64,000 bases of DNA from Phaeobacter sp. QD34_24 (GTDB taxonomy: Bacteria; Pseudomonadota; Alphaproteobacteria; Rhodobacterales; Rhodobacteraceae), in contig NZ_JARCJD010000007.1 of assembly GCF_028890115.1 (NCBI RefSeq), positions 1-64,000 on the forward strand. Reading direction: 5' to 3'. Both the position numbers and the translations under genes were made by a program. Under the pieces are notes generated by a model. It saw only the letters and a program-made list of their open reading frames with translations, was not told the DNA's origin and made no database searches. How positions within the stretch are numbered: position 1 is the stretch's first letter; the number at the start of each line of letters is the position of its first letter. Shown in pieces: positions 8,801-18,415 of this stretch.

Positions 8801-10120
8801 TTAGCCTGCCTTGAACTCCGGATAGGCTTCCATGCCCAGCTCCGACATGTCGAGACCGTTGATCTCGTCCTCTTCGGAGACGCGGATGCCCATGGTGGCT
8901 TTCAGGATCAGCCAGACGATGCCGGAGACCACGAAGGTGAAGGCGCCGATGGCAACGAAGCCGATGATCTGGGTCACGAAGGAGGTGCCTTCGGTGTAGA
9001 AGGGAACCGCGAAGGTGCCCCAGAAACCGGCAACCAGGTGCACCGGGATGGCGCCGACCACGTCGTCGATCTTCAGCTTGTCCAGCATCGGAACCACGAA
9101 GACCACGATCACACCGCCAACTGCACCGATCCACAGGGCGCCGAACAGCGAGGGGTCAAGCGGACCCGCAGTGATCGACACCAGACCGGCCAGGGCGCCG
9201 TTCAGGGTCATGGTGAGGTCGGGCTTCTTGAACATCACCTGGGTCAGCAGCAGGGCAGTGACAGCACCGGCGGCAGCGGCCATGTTGGTGTTGGCGAAGA
9301 TGCGCGACACGTCGGTCACATCACCCACGGTGCCCATCGCCAGCTGCGAGCCACCGTTGAAGCCGAACCAGCCGAGCCACAGGATGAAGGTACCCAAGGT
9401 GGCCAGGGCCAGGTTGGAACCGGGCATCGGGATGGTCTTGCCGTCCTTGTACTTGCCGATACGCGGGCCGAGGATCAGAGCGCCTGCCAGGGCTGCGAAA
9501 CCGCCTGCCGCGTGCACCAGGGTGGAGCCGGCGAAGTCGGAGAAGCCCATCTCGGAGAGGAAGCCGCCGCCCCACTGCCAGGAGGCTTCGATCGGGTAGA
9601 TGATACCGGTCAGGATCGCCACGAAGATCAGGAAGGGCCACAGCTTGATGCGCTCGGCCAGGGTGCCCGACACGATCGAGGCGGTGGTGGCGCAGAACAT
9701 CAGCTGGAAGAAGAAGTCCGAGCCGACAGAGGCATAGTCAAGCGAGGCATCCGCCGCGCCCAGGCCAACGGGCTCCAGAGAGGTCACCGAGAACCACGGG
9801 CCCATCACGCCCGAGATCACCCAGTCGCCCGGATACATCAGGTTGAAGCCGATCAGCCAGTACATGATGGCCGCGATCGAGAACAGCGCGATGTTCTTGG
9901 TCAGCTGCATGGTCACGTTCTTGGAACGCACCAGGCCCGCTTCCAGCATGGCAAAGCCTGCCGCCATCCAGAACACCAGGAAGCCGCCAATGAGGAACAG
10001 CAGGGTGGTGAAGATGTAGGGGTTGATATCCGGGGCTGCCGCAGCCGTGTCCTGGGCCAGCGCCAGGCCCGGCAGGGCGGCAAAGCCTGCAGCGGCAAGT
10101 GAGAGTTTCAGTTTACGCAT
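8801..10120 (-). CDS. amtB: ammonium transporter AmtB
   Basis: 439 residues: signal-like N-terminus (MRKLKLSLAAAGFAALPGLALAQ) and about 11 membrane segments of the Amt/Rh family. Conserved pore regions include AGFAMLEAGLVRSKN, DFAGSTLVHAAGGFAALAGA (His of the twin-His pair) and VHLVAGFWGT (second His). The protein imports ammonium across the inner membrane and is blocked by the PII protein when nitrogen is sufficient. A GGAGGAAAA site fixes the ATG at 10120. The upstream partner is glnK, 25 nt away, the standard glnK-amtB operon. The C-terminal tail (SELGMEAYPEF) is the part that contacts GlnK in this family. Confidence 0.97.
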   Translation of the reverse strand: MRKLKLSLAAAGFAALPGLALAQDTAAAAPDINPYIFTTLLFLIGGFLVFWMAAGFAMLEAGLVRSKNVTMQLTKNIALFSIAAIMYWLIGFNLMYPGDWVISGVMGPWFSVTSLEPVGLGAADASLDYASVGSDFFFQLMFCATTASIVSGTLAERIKLWPFLIFVAILTGIIYPIEASWQWGGGFLSEMGFSDFAGSTLVHAAGGFAALAGALILGPRIGKYKDGKTIPMPGSNLALATLGTFILWLGWFGFNGGSQLAMGTVGDVTDVSRIFANTNMAAAAGAVTALLLTQVMFKKPDLTMTLNGALAGLVSITAGPLDPSLFGALWIGAVGGVIVVFVVPMLDKLKIDDVVGAIPVHLVAGFWGTFAVPFYTEGTSFVTQIIGFVAIGAFTFVVSGIVWLILKATMGIRVSEEDEINGLDMSELGMEAYPEFKAG

Positions 10121-10145
10121 CTGTATTTTCCTCCGAAACGGACGC

Positions 10146-10484
10146 TTAAAGCGCCTCGAGGTTGGTTTCGCCGGTGCGCACCCGCACGGCCTGTGCCACA
10201 TCCAGGACAAAGATCTTCCCATCGCCGATCTTGCCCGTGCGCGCGGTCGAGGAGATGGTGTCCACCACCTGGTCGGCCAGTTCGCCCGGCACCACGATTT
10301 CCAGTTTGACCTTGGGGACGAAGTTCACTTCGTATTCCGCGCCACGGTAGATTTCCGTGTGGCCTGCCTGGGCTCCAAAGCCCTTGATTTCCGTTACCAT
10401 CAGACCTGAAACGCCGATTTTGGTCAGCGCTTCGCGGACCTCCTCGAGTTTGAAGGGTTTGATGGCTGCTATGATCATTTTCAT
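10146..10484 (-). CDS. glnK: nitrogen regulatory protein P-II (GlnK)
   Basis: 112-residue PII signalling protein. The T-loop carries the uridylylation Tyr at position 51 (RGAEYEVNFVPK). The ATP/2-oxoglutarate site GKIGDGKIFV and the C-terminal VRVRTGETNLEAL are intact. PII trimers sense 2-oxoglutarate and ATP/ADP and gate the ammonium channel; the adjacent amtB makes GlnK the better name than GlnB. Expression is expected under nitrogen limitation; a weak sigma70-like promoter is seen upstream but no clear sigma54 site. Confidence 0.96.
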   Translation of the reverse strand: MKMIIAAIKPFKLEEVREALTKIGVSGLMVTEIKGFGAQAGHTEIYRGAEYEVNFVPKVKLEIVVPGELADQVVDTISSTARTGKIGDGKIFVLDVAQAVRVRTGETNLEAL

Positions 10485-10784
10485 CTCGACACCCTTTCCT
10501 GGACCGTCTGTTCCGCTCCATTCGCACCTGCAGAAAAGCGGCGCCCCCGAGTCGGGGGAACCGGAGGGGCTGGTTTTGAAGGGGGTTGGACCGGTCTCGG
10601 CCTAAATATTTTGCTTAAAAAGTGGTCAATGCCCGCTTTTTGTGCGCTGTGAGGAGGGAGTTTGCAGCAAAACTGCCCCTCAACAAAGCAGGGGCAAGGG
10701 ACTATTGTGTCCAAAACGGGCAGATTGCGCAGCATCGGGTGGCATCGGGCCGCCGGGTGACAAGGCGCCGAGCAGGATACGGAT
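10485..10784. other. 300-nt divergent intergenic region glnK / PBP
   Basis: Contains the candidate glnK promoter, the leader hairpin at 10544-10558, and the unmarked promoter of the PBP gene. No gene is supported here. Confidence 0.5.
10603..10629 (-). promoter_or_regulatory. candidate promoter for glnK-amtB
   Basis: On the minus strand TTGACC (10624-10629) is followed after 15 nt by TATTTA (10603-10608). The -35 match is good, while the spacing and -10 match are weak. No -24/-12 (GG...GC) sigma54 element was visible. A hairpin CCCCCG-AGT-CGGGGG (10544-10558) lies in the presumed leader. Confidence 0.3.
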
Positions 10785-13034
10785 ATGGCACAAGGATCAG
10801 GGCGCAGGCCGCTGGTGGCGGATAAACGCTATCCCAAGGGTGGATCCCGAAAGGGAGGCGGCTCGACGCGCCGCGCCTCTGCCAAGGCGAAGAAGTCGGC
10901 GACGGGCGGTCTACTGGCGCGTTTGTTCGGTGGCGGCAAGAAGGCGCCCTCCCAGAAACGAGCAGCCCCGCGCAAGCCGAAACCCGCGCCCAGGCGCTCT
11001 GGGCGCGCGACGCGCGGTGTCCTGGGGATCGTGCTGGCGCCGTTCCGCTGGGCCTTCCGGCTGGTCTGGGGGTTTGCCTGGCGGGTCGGGCTGGTCTGTA
11101 CCGGCATTGTCGTCCTGGCGGTCGGCTATCAATACGCAAAGCTGCCGGAGGTTGCCGAGCTTCTGGATGGCCGCGCCCGCGGATCGGTGACCCTGCTGGA
11201 TGAAAAGGGCGAAGTCTTTGCCTGGCGCGGGGATCAGTTCGGCGGCGTCGTCACCACTGAAACCGTCTCGAAACACCTGAAGAACGCGGTGGTCGCCACC
11301 GAGGACAAGCGGTTTTACCGCCATTTCGGCATCTCCCCGCGCGGGATTGCCAGCGCGGTGCGCATCAACCTCAGCGAAGGGCGCGGTCCTCTGTCCGGCC
11401 ATGGCGGTTCCACCATCACCCAGCAGACGGCGAAACTGCTGTGCCTCGGCCAGGTCTATGACCCGGACGTCTGGGAGAGCGAACGCGCCTATGAGGCCGA
11501 CTGCCGCAAGGGGTCTTTGTGGCGCAAGGCGACCGAGGCCGTCTATGCCATGGCGATGGAGGCCAAATACTCCAAGGACGAGATCCTCTCGATCTATATG
11601 AACCGCGCCTATATGGGCGGTGGCGCCTATGGCGCCGAGGCCGCCGCGCAGCGCTATTTCGGCAAATCCGCCAACCAGCTGAGTGCGGCCGAGGGCGCGA
11701 TGATCGCGGGTCTTCTGACCGCGCCGTCTTCCCTGGCGCCGACGAACAACCTCAAACGCTCGCAGGATCGCGCCGCCACGGTGCTGCGCCTGATGCATGA
11801 ACAGGGGTATCTGACGGCAGAGGAAACAAGCCTTGGTCAGAGCAACCCGGCCGAGCTGAGCGAGGCGGCAGAGGCGCGCGCGGGCGGCTATTTCGCCGAT
11901 TGGGTGATGGATACGGTGCCGAGCTACTTTGGCGATCAGACCTCCGAGGACGTGGTGATCCGCACGACGCTGGATCAACGCCTGCAGACAGCGGTCGAGG
12001 AGGCGATGAAACATGTCTTCTCCACCAAGGTGCGCGAAGGGTCGAAAGCGCAGGCCGCCATCGTGGTGATGAGCGCAGATGGCGCCGTGCGTGCCATGGT
12101 GGGCGGGCGCAAGACGCGGGTGTCGGGGGTCTTCAACCGGGCCACCCAGGCAAAACGGCAGACCGGATCGGCCTTCAAGCCCTTTGTCTATGCCACCGCG
12201 CTGGAGCTGGGATATTCGCCGCTCGATAAGGTGCTGGACGCGCCCTATTGCCTGGATATCCCCGGTTCGGGCGAATGGTGTCCGCAGAATTACACGCGCA
12301 AATACTATGGCGAGATCACCCTGACGCAGGCCTTGCGGGATTCGCTCAATGTCCCGGCGGTAAAGATCTCCGAGGCGGTGGGCCGTGATCTGGTGCGCCG
12401 TGTGGCGGGCGATTTCGGCATCGACAACGAGATGGCCGAGGGGCCGGCGCTGGCGCTTGGGGCCTCGGAAAGCACGCTTTTGGAGATGACAGGCGCCTAT
12501 GCGGGGATCCTGAACGGTGGCTCTTCGGTGACGCCCTACGGGCTGACCTCGCTCAGCCTGGTGGGGGATAGCGAGCCTTTGATGGGATCCAGCGGCGGCA
12601 TGGGGGAACGGGTGATCCGCCCCGAAGCGGCGCGACAACTGGTCTGGATGATGGAGAAGGTGATTGCCGAAGGCACCGGCCAACGCGCGCAGATCCCCGG
12701 TTGGCAGGCGGCGGGCAAGTCCGGCACCACCCAGGCGGCGCGGGATGCCTGGTTCATCGGGTTCACCGCCGATTATGTGGCGGGTGTCTGGATGGGCTAT
12801 GATGACAATACGCCGCTGACCGGGGTGACGGGCGGCGGTCTTCCGGCCGAGATCTGGCACGAGGCCATGGTGCGGGTGCATGCGGGTCTGGAGCCGAAAC
12901 CCTTGCCGTTGCAGGAGCCGGTACCGGTGGCGATGCCGCAGCAGCCTACTTCGGAGCGGGGCAACAGGCCGCGCCTGGGCCAGGAGTTGGGCCGGGCCGT
13001 GGACGGCATCTTACGCGACATTTTCGGGAATTGA
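10785..13034 (+). CDS. class A penicillin-binding protein (transglycosylase/transpeptidase, PBP1A family)
   Basis: 749-residue bifunctional peptidoglycan synthase. A long Lys/Arg/Gly-rich cytoplasmic tail (1-75) precedes one membrane segment (about 100-120). The GT51 transglycosylase domain follows (about 130-330) with EDKRFYRHFG and GGSTITQQTAK. The transpeptidase domain (about 390-680) has the SxxK motif TGSAFKPF, the SLN triad motif and KSGTTQ. The basic tail is longer than in E. coli PBP1A but is common in alphaproteobacteria. The protein is anchored in the inner membrane and polymerises and cross-links glycan strands in the periplasm. Confidence 0.95.
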   Translation: MAQGSGRRPLVADKRYPKGGSRKGGGSTRRASAKAKKSATGGLLARLFGGGKKAPSQKRAAPRKPKPAPRRSGRATRGVLGIVLAPFRWAFRLVWGFAWRVGLVCTGIVVLAVGYQYAKLPEVAELLDGRARGSVTLLDEKGEVFAWRGDQFGGVVTTETVSKHLKNAVVATEDKRFYRHFGISPRGIASAVRINLSEGRGPLSGHGGSTITQQTAKLLCLGQVYDPDVWESERAYEADCRKGSLWRKATEAVYAMAMEAKYSKDEILSIYMNRAYMGGGAYGAEAAAQRYFGKSANQLSAAEGAMIAGLLTAPSSLAPTNNLKRSQDRAATVLRLMHEQGYLTAEETSLGQSNPAELSEAAEARAGGYFADWVMDTVPSYFGDQTSEDVVIRTTLDQRLQTAVEEAMKHVFSTKVREGSKAQAAIVVMSADGAVRAMVGGRKTRVSGVFNRATQAKRQTGSAFKPFVYATALELGYSPLDKVLDAPYCLDIPGSGEWCPQNYTRKYYGEITLTQALRDSLNVPAVKISEAVGRDLVRRVAGDFGIDNEMAEGPALALGASESTLLEMTGAYAGILNGGSSVTPYGLTSLSLVGDSEPLMGSSGGMGERVIRPEAARQLVWMMEKVIAEGTGQRAQIPGWQAAGKSGTTQAARDAWFIGFTADYVAGVWMGYDDNTPLTGVTGGGLPAEIWHEAMVRVHAGLEPKPLPLQEPVPVAMPQQPTSERGNRPRLGQELGRAVDGILRDIFGN

Positions 13035-13097
13035 TCCCGACTTAAGGGGAGGGGGATCTCCCGCCCACCTCAGTTGTCCTGACGGACCACAGATGCG

Positions 13098-13205
13098 GTT
13101 GGGCCCGGCGCCGCGCTACGCACGGCGCTCCCGCTCTCCCAATTCAAGCAAAGCGTCCTTTCGCAAGACGGACAGCGCCGCGCGCAGCGCGGCGCCGGGC
13201 CCAAC
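13098..13205. repeat. inverted pair of the dispersed GC-rich element (copies 2 and 3)
   Basis: A 19-nt arm beginning GTTGGGCCCGGCGCCGCG (13098-13116) is exactly inverted at 13187-13205, with 70 nt between. The core equals that at 8442 and resembles 50243. It lies between the convergent PBP and mlaC genes. The 13035-13277 gap also has a TTC-loop hairpin GGAGGCC/GGCCTCC at 13242-13258. Confidence 0.7.
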
Positions 13206-13277
13206 GGGAGAGAGGCATTTTCAAATGTCGCTCTCCGGGCGGGAGGCCTTCGGCCTCCAAGTGGGATCTAAGGCAGA

Positions 13278-13865
13278 TCAGCTCAGGCGCTTCAGCTCCG
13301 AGATCATCTTGTCGATGTCCCCGCGGTTGCGATCCAGAAGGGCACCGATCTCGGTGCGCTCGGTCAGAAGCAGGTTCACGCCTTCGATGTACATGTTGAA
13401 GAACAGATCCTTGCCAGAGCGGTCGGAGACCAGGAAGGTCACCTCGAACGGTGATTGCCCTTGCAGGTAGGCGATGGTCGAGACCTCGTACCACTTCTTG
13501 ACCCGTTTGACGCCGGTGACCTCCAGCCGACCACCGATGAATTCCCGGAAGCGCTGGCCATATTTGCGGGAGATGTAGCCCTGGAATGCCTCGGAGAAGG
13601 CCCGTTTCTGGGCGCTGCTGGCGCGGCGTCCGTCCACGCCCATGGCATAGGCGGCGATATAGGAGGTGTCGCTGTAGCGCCCGAAGATACTTTCGAAATC
13701 CCGGTACATCGCGGTTTCCGACTTGCCGGAGGCGATCACCTTGTTGATGTCGGTCACTAGGTTGCCGATCAGGCGGCTGGCGGAGTTTTCATCCAGGGCA
13801 GACAGTGCCACCGGTGCGGTCAATGTTGCGGCGGCGGCGGTGGCGAGAAACATACGGCGGTGCAT
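13278..13865 (-). CDS. mlaC: MlaC/Ttg2D-family phospholipid-binding protein
   Basis: 195 residues with a Tat-like or Sec signal (MHRRMFLATAAAATLTAPVALSA). The MlaC/toluene-tolerance domain follows: a short helical N-part, then FSEAFQGYISRKYGQRFREF and VTGVKRVKKWYEVSTIAY. MlaC shuttles phospholipid through the periplasm between the outer-membrane MlaA complex and the inner-membrane MlaFEDB complex. It starts 2 nt after the mlaA stop, so the two are cotranscribed. No mlaFED genes are in the window. Confidence 0.88.
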   Translation of the reverse strand: MHRRMFLATAAAATLTAPVALSALDENSASRLIGNLVTDINKVIASGKSETAMYRDFESIFGRYSDTSYIAAYAMGVDGRRASSAQKRAFSEAFQGYISRKYGQRFREFIGGRLEVTGVKRVKKWYEVSTIAYLQGQSPFEVTFLVSDRSGKDLFFNMYIEGVNLLLTERTEIGALLDRNRGDIDKMISELKRLS

Positions 13866-13867
13866 CG

Positions 13868-14632
13868 TTAAAACCCTTCGGTATCCAGTTCAAACGGATC
13901 GATCTCGGCAATCTCCGCGCTTTGTCCCAGTTCAAAGCGACGGTTCTGCAGGTAGATCAGGCGCGCCTGCGCATAGCTGTCGGCGCTTTCATAAAGAATG
14001 GAGTCGATCGTATCGGAGTATCTGCCACGATCGCCAAGCTGATCAACGATCTTCGCGTAGATCCCGATGTCATCGGCAGGACTATGCTTAGCATATGAGA
14101 TCGGGTTGGTGAAAAAGTCGACAAAGACGCCGACCGCGTCGCGGGTCGTGGAGGGGCCGAGAACCGGCAGCTCGACATAGGCACCCTCTTTGACACCCCA
14201 GACATGCAGGGTTTCCCCGAAATCGGTGTCGACCTCGGGGATGTGAAAGGCGCTGGCGGGGTCAGACAGGCCGCCAACCCCCACGACGGTGTTGATTGCA
14301 AACCGGGCCAGGGCAGTGCCCGCTTCCTTGAGGTTGCCTTGCAGCAGAGCGTTGACGGCCTGGCCGGGCATCGACAGGTTTTCGGCAAAATACGAGAAGC
14401 TGGTCACCATGGGATCGGGGACGATTGCCACATACCCCTTGGAGGCCGGGCGAAAGGCAATCCGGTCGACGCCGCGGTTGAAACTGTGAACGGCGCGGTT
14501 GGTGTTCTCATACGGATCGAAGATCTCACCCGCAGCCTTCGCCGCAGGATCCTGCGTTGCACAGCCGGAGACAAGGAGCCCCGAAATCAGCAGGGCGCAC
14601 ACGGAAAAATATGAACGAGAAGACAATGACAT
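13868..14632 (-). CDS. mlaA: MlaA/VacJ-family outer-membrane lipoprotein
   Basis: 254 residues. A lipoprotein signal with lipobox LLVSGC puts it in the outer membrane. The VacJ domain has FDPYENTNRAVHSFNRGVD, VGVGGLSDPAS, DFGETLHVWGV and LPVLGPSTTRDAVG. In the Mla system MlaA removes misplaced phospholipid from the outer leaflet and passes it to MlaC, the next gene. ATG 14632 is chosen because it directly precedes the lipoprotein signal; a much longer upstream frame would bury it. Confidence 0.93.
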   Translation of the reverse strand: MSLSSRSYFSVCALLISGLLVSGCATQDPAAKAAGEIFDPYENTNRAVHSFNRGVDRIAFRPASKGYVAIVPDPMVTSFSYFAENLSMPGQAVNALLQGNLKEAGTALARFAINTVVGVGGLSDPASAFHIPEVDTDFGETLHVWGVKEGAYVELPVLGPSTTRDAVGVFVDFFTNPISYAKHSPADDIGIYAKIVDQLGDRGRYSDTIDSILYESADSYAQARLIYLQNRRFELGQSAEIAEIDPFELDTEGF

Positions 14633-14820
14633 CGGATCCGGGTTTTCCTTGGTCCAGAATTGGTGCACACCTTGGGGAAATATTGGGAAAATTTCTGTAT
14701 CCCACCCGTACAAGGTTTTGATTGAATGACTGTGGCAATTTTGAAACATGTATCCAGCGCACAGCCGCTTCCCCCGCTTTAATATGAACTTTGGCCGTTG
14801 AACAGGTATCGGATCCGGAC

Positions 14821-16554
14821 ATGAGCGAAAAACACATCAAATCTGGGTTAGATGAGCTGCGTGCCGTGCGGCGGCGCAGCCGTGGGTTGTACTGGTCCAC
14901 CGGCATTTTCAGCTTTTTCGTGAATATGCTGATGCTGACCGGTCCTCTTTACATGATGCAGGTCTATGACCGGGTCCTGGGCAGCCGCTCCGAGGCCACC
15001 CTGGTGGCGCTGTCGCTTCTGGTGGTGTTCCTCTATGGCATGATGGGCCTGTTGGACTACGCCCGGGGCCGGATCCTGGCCCGCGCCGGGGCGCGGTTTC
15101 AGGCGGAACTGGATCAGCGGGTGTTCGACGCGATGATTCGTCGCTCGGCGGTGGCGCGCGATCCGGTGGCGCAGACCGGGCTCAATGACCTTGAATCGAT
15201 CCAGCGGCTGATTTCCTCTCCGGTTCTGGGGGCGGCCTTCGATCTGCCCTGGACGCCGGTGTTCCTTGCGGGCATCGCCCTGTTCCACCCCTGGCTGGGC
15301 CTGCTGGCGCTGGGCGGCGGCTCGATCCTGATCGTCATTGCGCTGCTCAACCAGCTGTTCAGCCGGGCGCCGCAGCAAAAGGCCAGCATGTCGGGTCACA
15401 AGGCGAACCTGATGTCCGAGGAAATCCGCACCGAGGCGGAGATGATCCAGGCCATGGGCATGCGCGAGGCTGCCTTTCGCCGCTGGAGCAAGGCGCGTGT
15501 GGCCGCCTTGCGCGACACTCTTTTGGCCAATGACACCGGTGGCAGTTTCACCACCCTGACCAAGACCCTGCGCCTGTTCCTGCAATCGGCGATGCTGGGG
15601 CTTGGGGCCTATCTGGTGCTGCAGGGCGAAATGACGCCCGGCGCGATGATTGCCGGGTCCATCCTGATGGGCCGTGCCCTGGCGCCGATCGAACTTGGCC
15701 TGGGGCAATGGCCGCTGGTGCAGCGCGCCATGAAGGGCTGGGACAACCTGGCAGAGCTGCTGGCCAAGGTCCCGCCCGAGCAGGAGCGCACCGCCCTGCC
15801 GTAACCCAAGGCGCTGCTTGAAGTGCAGGGTCTCGCGGTGGTGGCACCCGGCGAAAACCGCGCCTTGCTGCGCAACGTGAGCTTCCGGGTGCAACCGGGG
15901 CAGGCCATCGGGGTGATCGGGCCGTCGGGATCGGGCAAGTCCACCCTGGCCAAGGCCCTGACCGGGGCTTGGCGCCCGGCTGCCGGCACGGTGCGGCTGG
16001 ATGGGGCCTCTATCGATCAATATGCGCCGGATGTCCTGGGGCGGCACATCGGCTACCTGCCGCAGCGGGTGCAGCTGTTCGATGGCACCATCGCCCAGAA
16101 CATTGCCCGGCTCAGCCCGGAACCGGATTCCGAAAAGGTCGTGGCCGCCGCCAAGAAGGCCGCCGCCCATGACATGATCGTCAAGCTGCCCGAGGGCTAT
16201 GATACGCCGGTCTCTGCCGGAGGCGGGCGCCTGTCGGGCGGGCAGATGCAGCGCATTGCGCTGGCGCGCGCCCTGTTCGACGATCCGGTGCTGGTGATCC
16301 TGGACGAGCCGAATTCCAACCTCGACAACGACGGCTCCGTGGCGCTCAACCAGGCGATCAAGCAGCTCAAGGCCGAGAACAAGGCGGTGATGATCATGGC
16401 GCACCGCCCGGCGGCGATCCAGGAGTGTGACCTGTTGCTGGTCGTGGATCAGGGCATGCAGACCGCCTTCGGTCCCAAGGACAAGGTGCTGAAGGAAATG
16501 GTGGCCAACCATCAGAACATTCAACAGGCGCGATCCGCCGGAGGTGTGCAATGA
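14821..16554 (+). pseudogene. PrtD-type type I secretion ABC transporter split by an in-frame TAA
   Basis: The frame from ATG 14821 encodes 327 residues of a PrtD/AprD-like transmembrane domain (SFFVNMLMLTGPLYMMQVYDRVLGSRS is the family hallmark, in pieces). It stops at TAA 15802-15804. The same frame resumes at once and, from GTG 15823, encodes the ATPase domain: GPSGSGKST Walker A, LSGGQMQRIALARAL signature and VLVILDEPNSNLD Walker B. Read through, the total of about 577 residues equals the normal family length. The stop falls at the linker between the two domains. It is most simply a nonsense mutation (Gln CAA or Lys AAA to TAA) or a sequencing error; two separately translated halves are possible but the GTG has no good ribosome-binding site. 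It is followed by the membrane fusion protein gene with a 4-nt overlap. Confidence 0.85.
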
Positions 16555-17855
16555 GCGTGGAACAGGACTGGTCCGCCCGCCGCCCCCTGATGATCGGCCT
16601 GCTGGGCCTTCTGGTCCTGGTCGGCGGTTTTGGAACCTGGGCGGTGATGTCCTCGATTGCGGGGGCGGTGATCGCCACCGGCCGGATCGAGGTGGATCGC
16701 AACCGACAGGTGGTACAGCATCTGGATGGCGGTATTGTCGCGGAGATCGGCGTCGACGAGGGCGATACCGTTGCCGCCGGCGATATCCTGTTGCGCCTGG
16801 ATGCCACCGATCTCACCTCGCAGCTGATCATCACCGAAGGCCAGTTGTTTGAACTGATGGCGCGGCGCGGGCGGCTGGAGGCCGAGCGCGACGAAGCCGA
16901 TGAGATCACCTTTGATCCCGAGCTTCTGGCGCTTGCCTCAGAGCGGGCCGAAGTGCGCGACCTGATGGACGGGCAGGAGCGGCTGTTTTTCGCCCGCCGC
17001 GAATCCACCGCCCGCGAGATCGAGCAGCTGGAAAAGCGCCGCGCACAGATCCAGGATCAGATCGTCGGCATCAAGGCCCAGCAGGATTCGATGCGGGTGC
17101 AGCTGGAGCTGATCGGGCAGGAACTGAAGAATCAGGAAACCCTGCTGGAGCGCGGATTGGCTCAGGCGGGCACGGTCCTGAACCTGCGCCGCACCGAGGC
17201 GAACCTGGGCGGCTCTTTGGGAGAGCTGTTGGCCAACCAGGCCCAGGCCGAGGGGCGCAGCACCGAGATCGACATCCAGATCCTGACCCTGGGCACCCAG
17301 CAGCGCGAAGAGGCGATCACCCGCCTGCGCGACCTGCGCTACCAGGAGCTGGAGCTGGCCGAGACCCGTCGCTCGATCCTGGAGCGGCTGAACCGGCTTC
17401 ATATCACCGCGCCGGTGTCGGGCGTGGTCTACGGGATGCAGGTGCATACGCCGCGCTCGGTCATCCGCCCGGCGGAGCCGGTGCTGTACCTGGTGCCGCA
17501 GGATCGTCCGCTGGTGATCGCTGTGCAGGTGGCGCCGACGGATATCGACCAGATCTTTGTCGGGCAATCGGCGGCGCTGCGGTTCTCGGCGCTGGATCAG
17601 CGCCAGACGCCGGAATTGTTCGGCAAGGTCACCCAAGTTTCTGCCGATGCCTTTGAACAGGAGGGCACCGGCCTGTCCTATTACCGGGCCGAGGTGGAGC
17701 TGAACGAGGGCGAGCTGGAACGCCTGCCCGAGGGCGCGGTGCTGATCCCGGGCATGCCGGTGGAAAGCTATATCCGCACCAATGACCGCTCTCCCATGGG
17801 CTATCTGGTGAAGCCGCTTGCCGACTATTTCGTGAAGGCCTTCCGGGAAAGCTGA
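16551..17855 (+). CDS. HlyD-family membrane fusion protein of a type I secretion system
   Basis: 434 residues of the HlyD/PrtE type. A single N-terminal membrane segment (about 12-35) is followed by the barrel-sandwich piece [22 protein letters not shown] long coiled-coil hairpin spans about 90-285. The second lipoyl half contains [18 protein letters not shown] and a beta-barrel ends [16 protein letters not shown]. The protein links the inner-membrane ABC transporter to an outer-membrane TolC channel. The start overlaps the end of the transporter gene by 4 nt. No TolC gene is nearby. Candidate cargo is the RTX protein at 31051-32211. Confidence 0.93.
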   Translation: MSVEQDWSARRPLMIGLLGLLVLVGGFGTWAVMSSIAGAVIATGRIEVDRNRQVVQHLDGGIVAEIGVDEGDTVAAGDILLRLDATDLTSQLIITEGQLFELMARRGRLEAERDEADEITFDPELLALASERAEVRDLMDGQERLFFARRESTAREIEQLEKRRAQIQDQIVGIKAQQDSMRVQLELIGQELKNQETLLERGLAQAGTVLNLRRTEANLGGSLGELLANQAQAEGRSTEIDIQILTLGTQQREEAITRLRDLRYQELELAETRRSILERLNRLHITAPVSGVVYGMQVHTPRSVIRPAEPVLYLVPQDRPLVIAVQVAPTDIDQIFVGQSAALRFSALDQRQTPELFGKVTQVSADAFEQEGTGLSYYRAEVELNEGELERLPEGAVLIPGMPVESYIRTNDRSPMGYLVKPLADYFVKAFRES

Positions 17856-17956
17856 TGCGTGCCGCTCTGGCGTGATGCCGGGGCGGTTTTGCTCTTTTCG
17901 CCCGGGCGCATCGGCGCTAGCGTCGCCTCCAGATACAGATCCGGAGGACATAGATC

Positions 17957-18415
17957 ATGAGCATCGAAGCCAGACTTGCAGAATTGGGCGTCACCCTGCC
18001 CGAAGCCCCGGCACCGGCGGCAAACTACGTGCCTTACGTGGTGGCGGGCGATATGGTCTATGTCTCGGGTCAGATCTCGGCCGATGAAAACGGGCTGATC
18101 ACCGGCACCCTGGGCGATGATATGGACGTAGAGGCCGGGCAGGCGGCAGCGAAACGCTGCGCCATTGCCCTGCTGGCGCAGCTGAAAGCGGCCTGTGGTG
18201 GCGATCTGGAACGCTTGGTGCGGGTGGTGAAACTGGGCGCCTTTGTAAACTCCACTGCCGATTTCACCCAGCAGCCGCAGGTGGTCAACGGGGCCTCCGA
18301 TTTTCTGGTCGAAGCCCTGGGCGATGCGGGACGTCACGCGCGCTCTGCGGTCAGCAGCCCCTCGCTTCCCTTGGGCGTCGCGGTGGAAATCGACGCGGTG
18401 TTCCAGATCAAATGA
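17957..18415 (+). CDS. RidA/YjgF-family protein
   Basis: 152 residues, the longer LPS-type RidA branch. It has VPYVVAGDMVYVSGQIS, the central NGASDFLVEALGDAGRHARSAV and a final PLGVAVEIDAVFQI. RidA proteins hydrolyse reactive enamine/imine intermediates made by PLP enzymes. An AGGAG site precedes the ATG. The last bases overlap the GDPD start (ATGA), so it leads a small operon 18.0-20.75 kb. The exact substrate is not known. Confidence 0.9.
   Translation: MSIEARLAELGVTLPEAPAPAANYVPYVVAGDMVYVSGQISADENGLITGTLGDDMDVEAGQAAAKRCAIALLAQLKAACGGDLERLVRVVKLGAFVNSTADFTQQPQVVNGASDFLVEALGDAGRHARSAVSSPSLPLGVAVEIDAVFQIK

Noticed and set aside
10485-10784. Sigma54/NtrC promoter for glnK-amtB
   Set aside because: No GG-N10-GC element with correct context was seen on the minus strand.
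14848-16551. Long antisense frame over the split secretion ABC gene, which could suggest the stop is real because another gene lies there
   Set aside because: The plus strand carries Walker A, signature and Walker B motifs in order; the antisense product has none.
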